From Acetobacter oeni (GTDB lineage Bacteria; Pseudomonadota; Alphaproteobacteria; Acetobacterales; Acetobacteraceae), in assembly GCF_011516825.1 (NCBI RefSeq), contig NZ_WOTA01000005.1, positions 62,001-126,000 on the forward strand: DNA of 64,000 nt, read 5' to 3'. The notes beneath the pieces were generated by a model. That model saw only the letters and a program-made list of their open reading frames with translations, did no database searches and was not told the origin of the DNA. The position numbers and the translations under genes are program-made. Positions 58,881 through 64,000 of the stretch are shown in pieces (the first letter of the stretch is position 1; each line of letters begins with the position of its first letter).

Positions 58881-59512
58881 GGGGTGTCGTCGTCGCAGTC
58901 GGGAATATTTGCATCCGGGCAGCCACGGGGTGCTCTGGCGAGCGGGAAAAACACGCCGCCGCTCCAGACGCCGAGGCAGGGCTGGCCGCAATAGCATCCG
59001 GGTTCGGCCAGGGCAGCGAGTTCGTACCAGACCGGGCGGGAGATCCGGGCTTCGACGGGAAGTGGACCTTCGCCGGCGCGGACAGTGAGATAGGGCGGTG
59101 TGGCGCTGTCACAGGCATCGAGCGGGACGTCCCACTGTGTGCGGAGCGGGTATTCGGGGCCGGCGGTGATGACGGCATCGACGTTGGTCCGGAAGCAGAG
59201 GGTCTGTTCGCGACCGGTGCCGCGCCAGTTCAGTTCGGTGACGACGAAGGGGGCGTCCTCGACTTCGATCGTACCTTCCTCGACGGGGGTCCGGAGCCAG
59301 AAAATGCCGTCCGCGGCGCGGCGGAGGGCGGAGGCGAACAGGCAGACCATCGGTTTTCGGCGGATAACACTGCCCTTATAGAGCCAGGAGCCATCTTTTC
59401 GGATGAGGAAAGGCAGCTTACCGCACTGATGTGGCTGCTTTTTTGTGCCTTCGGCGTGAAGTTTTGCGATGAGGCCGGACCCGAAACCGGCTGGAAAACT
59501 GTCTGGCGTCAC
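58877..59512 (-). CDS. DUF1285 domain-containing protein
   Basis: A 211-residue cytosolic protein. Conserved family segments are FLIRKDGSWLYKGSVIRRKPMVCLFA near residues 35-60, YLRTPVE-like WLRTPVEEG, and WRGTGREQTLCFRTNVD near 95-111. The function of the family is unknown. Six Cys occur in the last 60 residues, including CYCGQPC (about 172-178), a possible metal site not typical of the family. The start is GTG. It is coupled to cca and divergent from moxR with a 94-base gap that should hold both promoters. Confidence 0.88.
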   Translation of the reverse strand: MTPDSFPAGFGSGLIAKLHAEGTKKQPHQCGKLPFLIRKDGSWLYKGSVIRRKPMVCLFASALRRAADGIFWLRTPVEEGTIEVEDAPFVVTELNWRGTGREQTLCFRTNVDAVITAGPEYPLRTQWDVPLDACDSATPPYLTVRAGEGPLPVEARISRPVWYELAALAEPGCYCGQPCLGVWSGGVFFPLARAPRGCPDANIPDCDDDTP

Positions 59513-59606
59513 GATCGGTTAACTCACATCTGTTTGCCTTGGCGCCATACGGATATAGGGTTGCCCCCCGGCTTGATGTAAGCCCCGGACATGTCAGACT
59601 GGACCC

Positions 59607-60665
59607 ATGACGCCAGAAATAATGCCGATTCAGATGATCTCTTTCGCGCCGGACACAGGTTCCGGCTCCTCCGGTCTCTCTCCTGAAGCAGCCACGGCCG
59701 CGCAGCGGGCGGATCTTGTTACGGCACAGCTCCAGGCTGTCCGGCAGGAAATCGGCCAGGTTGTGTTCGGGCAACACGATGTCGTGGAGCAGGCCCTGGT
59801 GAGCATTCTGGCCGGTGGTCATGCGCTGCTGGTGGGGGCTCCGGGGCTTGGTAAGACGTTGCTGGTGTCCACGCTTGGCACGGTTCTGGGACTGGATGCG
59901 CGGCGGGTGCAGTTTACGCCGGATCTGATGCCGTCGGATATTACCGGCAGTGAGATCCTCGATGAGGATGCGGGCGGGCACCGGAGCTTTCGTTTTGTGC
60001 CGGGTCCGGTCTTCTGTCAGCTTCTGATGGCCGATGAGATCAACCGCGCCAGCCCGCGCACGCAGTCCGCGCTGCTTCAGGCGATGCAGGAGCATCGGGT
60101 GACGATTGCGGGCACGGAATATGCGCTGCCGCGTCCGTTCCACGTTCTGGCGACACAGAATCCGATCGATCAGGAAGGCACGTATCCGCTGCCCGAGGCG
60201 CAGCTTGACCGGTTCATGTTGCAGATTCAGCTGACATTTCCGGATGCGTCCGATGAGCGGGAGATGCTGCTGGCGACGACGGGCGCGACTCAGGCGACGG
60301 CCCGGCAGGTGCTGACGGTGGAAGAGCTGCTGACGGCGCAGGCGATGGTGCGTCAGCTGCCGGTGGGCGACCGGATTGTGGATGCCATTCTGACGCTCGT
60401 GCGTTCGGCGCGGCCTGAGACAACGGATGTGCCTTTGGTGCGGGAAGCGATTGCATGGGGCCCCGGCCCGCGCGCGGCGCAGACGCTGATGCTGGCGACG
60501 CGGGCGCGGGCGCTGCTTGATGGCCGGCTGTCACCGGGTCTGGACGATGTGGCGGCGCTGGCGCGTCCGGTTCTGGCACATCGGATGGCGCTGAGTTTCG
60601 CGGCGCGGGCGGATTCGCTGCGGGTCGGGGATGTGATTGACGACCTCGTTGGACGTCTGGGCTGA
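59607..60665 (+). CDS. MoxR family AAA+ ATPase
   Basis: A 352-residue ATPase of MoxR type. Walker A is GAPGLGKT (78-85), Walker B LLMADEINRASP with sensor 1 in FHVLATQNP. MoxR ATPases act with DUF58/vWA proteins as chaperones or assembly factors of extracytoplasmic or metal-binding proteins. The next gene begins three bases after the stop and encodes a DUF58 protein, confirming the pairing. Confidence 0.93.
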   Translation: MTPEIMPIQMISFAPDTGSGSSGLSPEAATAAQRADLVTAQLQAVRQEIGQVVFGQHDVVEQALVSILAGGHALLVGAPGLGKTLLVSTLGTVLGLDARRVQFTPDLMPSDITGSEILDEDAGGHRSFRFVPGPVFCQLLMADEINRASPRTQSALLQAMQEHRVTIAGTEYALPRPFHVLATQNPIDQEGTYPLPEAQLDRFMLQIQLTFPDASDEREMLLATTGATQATARQVLTVEELLTAQAMVRQLPVGDRIVDAILTLVRSARPETTDVPLVREAIAWGPGPRAAQTLMLATRARALLDGRLSPGLDDVAALARPVLAHRMALSFAARADSLRVGDVIDDLVGRLG

Positions 60666-60667
60666 TT

Positions 60668-61699
60668 TTGGCTTCTGACACGCAGTTTACGGCAGGTCGG
60701 GCCGGTCTTTTTTCGCGCGTCTTCCGGGGCCTGCGAGGTGAACGGTCGTCTTCATCGTTGGGCGCCGGATTTTCGGGGACCGGTGGCGGGGCTGTGCCCG
60801 GGACGGCGGGATCGCTCGCCGGGGAGGCGGCGATGCTGGCCGCGCGGCTGCCGGGGCTGGTGGTTCATGCGGAACGGATAGCCGCGACGGTGGCGGCTGG
60901 TCAGCACGGGCGGCGGCGGGCCGGGCCGGGTGAGACCTTCTGGCAGTATCGTCCGGCCCAGCCGGGAGAGCCTGTTACCCGTATTGACTGGCGGCAGTCG
61001 GCACGGAGTCATCGGGCTTATGTGCGGGAGACGGAAGCCGAGATCGCGCAGACGGTCTATCTGTGGTGCGATCTCAGTCCGTCGATGGCGTGGTCGTCTT
61101 CTCAGGGAGGCAATCTGCCGCAGAAGCGGGATCGGGCGATCCTGCTGCTCCTGGCTCTGGCGACTTTGCTGGAAAACGGCGGGGAGCGGGTTCGGCTGCT
61201 GACGTCTGAAGGGCCGGCTGATCTGCCGCCGGGCGCGGGGCGCATTGCGACGCGGATGGCTTTGTCGCTGAGCACTCTGGCGGACCGGCCACAGCGCAGG
61301 ATTCCTGCTGCGGGTGTGTTGCCCCGGTTTGCGAAGCTGGTGATTGCGGGGGATTTTCTCGGGGATGAGGCTGAACTGACACATGGGTTGCGGCATCTCG
61401 CGGCCCGGCCTGTGCCGACACAACTGTTACAGATCGTCGATCCGGCGGAACGGGATCTGCCTTATGCGGGGCGTGTGCGTTTTGTGGGGACCGAAGATGA
61501 GGGCGAGGTGATTCTGCCGCATGTGGAAGCGTTACGTCCCGATTATGGAACGATCTTTTCGGAGCGGCAGGAGCGGCTCAGGGCGATGGTGGACGGGAGC
61601 GGGCATACGCTTTTGACGCATTTTACCGATCAGTCACCGGCTATGACGCTTCTGGCGCTCAGCGGCTCGGTTTCCGGTCAGTCGGGCGGCGGCCGGTAA
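60668..61699 (+). CDS. DUF58 domain-containing protein
   Basis: A 343-residue protein. The diagnostic DUF58 segment is GETFWQYRPAQPGEPVTRIDW followed by RQSARSHRAYVRETE (about 93-126). A degenerate vWA-like fold follows with WCDLSPSMAW (the D-x-S-x-S region, about 135-144). It probably works with the MoxR ATPase upstream. The annotated start is TTG at 60668; ATG codons further in would remove part of the Gly/Ser-rich N-terminus only. No membrane segment in contrast to longer DUF58 proteins. Confidence 0.9.
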   Translation: MASDTQFTAGRAGLFSRVFRGLRGERSSSSLGAGFSGTGGGAVPGTAGSLAGEAAMLAARLPGLVVHAERIAATVAAGQHGRRRAGPGETFWQYRPAQPGEPVTRIDWRQSARSHRAYVRETEAEIAQTVYLWCDLSPSMAWSSSQGGNLPQKRDRAILLLLALATLLENGGERVRLLTSEGPADLPPGAGRIATRMALSLSTLADRPQRRIPAAGVLPRFAKLVIAGDFLGDEAELTHGLRHLAARPVPTQLLQIVDPAERDLPYAGRVRFVGTEDEGEVILPHVEALRPDYGTIFSERQERLRAMVDGSGHTLLTHFTDQSPAMTLLALSGSVSGQSGGGR

Positions 61700-61700
61700 A

Positions 61701-64000
61701 ATGATTTTTCACTCCCCTGCCCTGCTCGCAGCTTTTGCGCTGCTTCCGGCGATCTGGTGGCTGCTGCGAGCCAGACCGCCCGCGCCGCGCACGCAGGTTT
61801 TTCCGCCGATCGCCCTGCTGCGTCGCCTGAAGCCGGAACAGAACGATGCGTCGACCCCGCCTCTGTGGCTGCTGCTGCTGCGAATCATTGCGGTCGGGCT
61901 TCTGATTATCGGGCTGGCGGGGCCGGTATTGCCTGGTCAGCCGGTGGCGCTTCCGGGGACGGGCACGCTGCTTCTGGTGCTTGATGACGGGCTGATGTCG
62001 GCGGCGGACTGGAGTGAGCGCAACAACGCGGCGCATGCCATTCTGGATGCGGCGGCGCATGACGGTCGTCAGGTGATTTTCCTGCGCACGGCTCATTCCG
62101 ACGGGTCTGACACCACGAGTGGCAGTAATGGCGCGGAGCTGAAAGCTGTTGCGCCGGAGCGGGCGACGGCTGTGCTGGATGCGACGCGGCCTGCGCCGTG
62201 GGGAGATAACCGGCTTCACGCGGCGGAGCTTCTGCGGACGCTTGCGAAGGCGGGCACGCCGGTTGGTGCTGTGCTGTATATGAGTGACGGGATTGCTTCG
62301 GGGGGAGTTGGCGGGGGACAGGCTGATGCGGCTTTTGCCGGGGCGCTCCGGTCGCTGGGGCCTGTGCAGGAAATCCGCTTTCATGCCGGGGAGCCGGTTG
62401 TGCTGGTTTCGGCACGTGGGGCCACGTCTTCCGGGGCGGCGGGCAGCGGAGCGGAGACTTCCGGTGTGATGGCGCGGCTTGTCACGGTTCCGGTGGCGAC
62501 ACCGCGCGGGATGCGGGTTCGGGCGCATAGTCAGGACGGCGGAACGCTGGCGCTGACGGAGGTGACGATTCCGGCCGGGGAAGAAAGCGTTGTCGTGCCT
62601 GTAACACTGCCATCCGCCATGCGTAATCGGGTTGATATGCTGTCCGTTGACGGGTTTCCGTCCGCGGCGGCGACGATGCTGCTTGATGAGGGAGACCGCC
62701 TCCGTCCGGTGGGGCTGATCTCGACGGGGGCGAGCGATACGCCGCTGGTCGGGTCTCTGTTCTATCTGCATCGGGCACTGGGACCGACGGCGGATCTGCG
62801 TGAAGGGACGGCGGCCTCCCTGCTGAGCCAGCCTCTCTCCGTGCTGGTTGCGCCGGACGGATCGCTTGCGGACGCGGACACACGGCATCGGGTCGCGGAA
62901 TGGGTGCATAATGGCGGGACGCTGATTCGTTTTGCCGGGCGCACGGTGGCGGGTCATGCGGATGATGCATCGGATCAGCCGGATATGGATGCCGGTCAGA
63001 CCGATGCATCGGTTACGGGAGGGCGCAATCCGGTTGAGGCATCGCTTCTTCCCGTTCCGCTGATGCCTGCGGCGCGTCAGCTTGGCGGCACGATGTCCTG
63101 GGGAAAGCCGCAGACGCTTGAACCGTTTGCCGCTGACTCTCCGTTTCATGGTCTGACGGTTCCGCAGGACGTGACGGTTTCGCGACAGGTTCTGGCGCAT
63201 CCTTCGGCGGATCTTCCGGCGCATAGCTGGGCACGGCTGACTGATGGAACGCCGCTTGTGACTCATGCGGGCTATGGGAAAGGTGAGGTTGTTCTTTTCC
63301 ATGTGACGCCGACGGCGGACTGGTCGAACCTGCCGTTGTCCGGTCTGTTTGTGGATATGCTCGACAGGCTGGTCGAGCACGCGGCGGGGGTTGATGCGCC
63401 TGCTGACGAGGCGGTTCTTCCACCGGTGCTGACACTTGATGGTGACGGGGCTCTGGGGGCGCCGCCGCCGTTTGCGCGGGGACTGGCGGCGAGCCGGTTC
63501 GGCACGGAGCCGCCTTCTCCCGAGCATCCGCCGGGTTTGTATGGCTCGCGGGCCAGCCGGCGGGCGCTGAATGTGGGCGACACGGTCCGGCATCTCACGG
63601 TGGCTGAGCCGGTCGGGACGGTGACGGACCCGGCAGGGCATCGGCCTGACCGGTTTCCCGGGCCTGCTTTGCTTGCGGCTGCTCTGATTCTGCTAAGTCT
63701 CGATGCCTGTTTCACGCTGCTTTTGCGGGGCCTGCCTTTTTCCTGGCGTCGGGTGGGACGGCGGAATGTGGTGTCTGTGTTTCTGATCGGCGGGACGTTG
63801 CTGGCCGTGTCCGGCTCTGTTCCTGCTCTGGCACAGGGGACCGGCGTGGTTTCGCCGCCACGCCCGGATCTGCCGGCTGGCGGGCCTCCTGCGGCCAGTC
63901 CGGGCGTGCCGGGCGCGGCTCTGGAGACGCGGCTGGCGTATGTGGTGACCGGGAACGAGGAAACAGATGCGGTCTCGCGCGAGGGGCTTCAGGGGCTCTC
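61701..64000 (+). CDS. BatA-like/DUF4159 membrane protein, 5' part
   Basis: An open frame from ATG 61701, two bases after the DUF58 stop, to the window end (766 codons visible). The N-terminus is a BatA-type double transmembrane region: HSPALLAAFALLPAIWWLLRA (4-24) and LWLLLLRIIAVGLLIIGLAGPV (54-75). A degenerate vWA-like domain follows (LLLVLDDGLMSAADW, about 89-103), then a class I glutaminase-amidotransferase-like fold, further membrane segments near 655-677 and 688-706, and the start of DUF4159 (LAYVVTGNEETDAVS, about 745-759). This matches the third gene of the alphaproteobacterial moxR-DUF58-DUF4159 cluster. The domain boundaries in the middle are estimates. Confidence 0.88.
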   Translation, partial: MIFHSPALLAAFALLPAIWWLLRARPPAPRTQVFPPIALLRRLKPEQNDASTPPLWLLLLRIIAVGLLIIGLAGPVLPGQPVALPGTGTLLLVLDDGLMSAADWSERNNAAHAILDAAAHDGRQVIFLRTAHSDGSDTTSGSNGAELKAVAPERATAVLDATRPAPWGDNRLHAAELLRTLAKAGTPVGAVLYMSDGIASGGVGGGQADAAFAGALRSLGPVQEIRFHAGEPVVLVSARGATSSGAAGSGAETSGVMARLVTVPVATPRGMRVRAHSQDGGTLALTEVTIPAGEESVVVPVTLPSAMRNRVDMLSVDGFPSAAATMLLDEGDRLRPVGLISTGASDTPLVGSLFYLHRALGPTADLREGTAASLLSQPLSVLVAPDGSLADADTRHRVAEWVHNGGTLIRFAGRTVAGHADDASDQPDMDAGQTDASVTGGRNPVEASLLPVPLMPAARQLGGTMSWGKPQTLEPFAADSPFHGLTVPQDVTVSRQVLAHPSADLPAHSWARLTDGTPLVTHAGYGKGEVVLFHVTPTADWSNLPLSGLFVDMLDRLVEHAAGVDAPADEAVLPPVLTLDGDGALGAPPPFARGLAASRFGTEPPSPEHPPGLYGSRASRRALNVGDTVRHLTVAEPVGTVTDPAGHRPDRFPGPALLAAALILLSLDACFTLLLRGLPFSWRRVGRRNVVSVFLIGGTLLAVSGSVPALAQGTGVVSPPRPDLPAGGPPAASPGVPGAALETRLAYVVTGNEETDAVSREGLQGL

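Noticed and set aside
61659-63641. A 660-codon minus-strand frame at the right end
   Set aside because: Antisense to the BatA/DUF4159-type gene; extremely Arg-rich, typical of a shadow frame.

Overview
The window looks like core chromosome of an alphaproteobacterium, most likely an acetic acid bacterium (Acetobacteraceae). The evidence is GC-rich coding sequence with many GTG and TTG starts, a pyruvate dehydrogenase operon whose E1-beta subunit carries its own lipoyl domain, and several alphaproteobacterial neighbourhoods: lysA next to a TIGR02302/DUF4175-type protein, trpG-trpD-trpC-moaC, guaB-rsmB, DUF1285-cca-ABC exporter facing moxR-DUF58-DUF4159, and an Lhr-like helicase followed by pdeM. 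The genus cannot be fixed from sequence alone. I see no rRNA, tRNA, CRISPR array, prophage or transposase.

Layout. 0-2 kb: end of a DNA-ligase-associated repair cassette. 2-4 kb: small lipoprotein, LysR regulator, WrbA quinone reductase. 4-8.4 kb: lysA translationally coupled to a large membrane-anchored low-complexity protein. 8.5-10.6 kb: a small uncharacterised protein and an aminotransferase with a twin-arginine export signal, converging on a shared terminator-like structure. 11-16.6 kb: alanine-type aminotransferase and homoserine dehydrogenase (coupled), class II fructose bisphosphatase, recJ. 16.6-20.4 kb: radC, a 760-base stretch without a convincing gene that contains a very AT-rich segment, a VOC protein, and an exported GH32 fructan hydrolase; this is the most accessory-looking part. 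20.5-26 kb: HAD phosphatase, ilvE, and a 1045-residue autotransporter. 26.2-34.8 kb, minus strand: trpG, trpD, trpC, moaC, then pdhA-pdhB-pdhC-lpd. 34.8-39.3 kb: nucleoside deoxyribosyltransferase, rsmB, guaB, UPF0262. 39.4-49.2 kb: cysG, TerC-family membrane protein, lytic transglycosylase, mutS, glnD. 49.2-55.3 kb: RatA/COQ10-like protein, lipA, UvrD-type helicase, prmA, GNAT acetyltransferase. 55.3-55.6 kb: a decayed gene not visible as any single reading frame. 55.6-64 kb: ABC exporter, cca, DUF1285, then moxR, DUF58 and a DUF4159-type membrane protein cut by the window end.

Functionally the window combines central carbon metabolism (the complete PDH complex; lipA, which makes its lipoyl cofactor, lies 20 kb away), amino-acid synthesis (Lys, Thr/Met precursors, Trp, branched chain), DNA repair (Lhr/PdeM, RecJ, MutS, UvrD) and envelope functions (autotransporter, lytic transglycosylase, ABC exporter, MoxR/DUF58 cluster). 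I found no convincing new multi-gene system. The most unusual items are the Tat-exported aminotransferase, the pseudogene at 55.3-55.6 kb, the near-identical lipoyl domains in pdhB and pdhC, the AT-rich gene-free block beside the exported fructanase, and two strong palindromes between the autotransporter and lpd.
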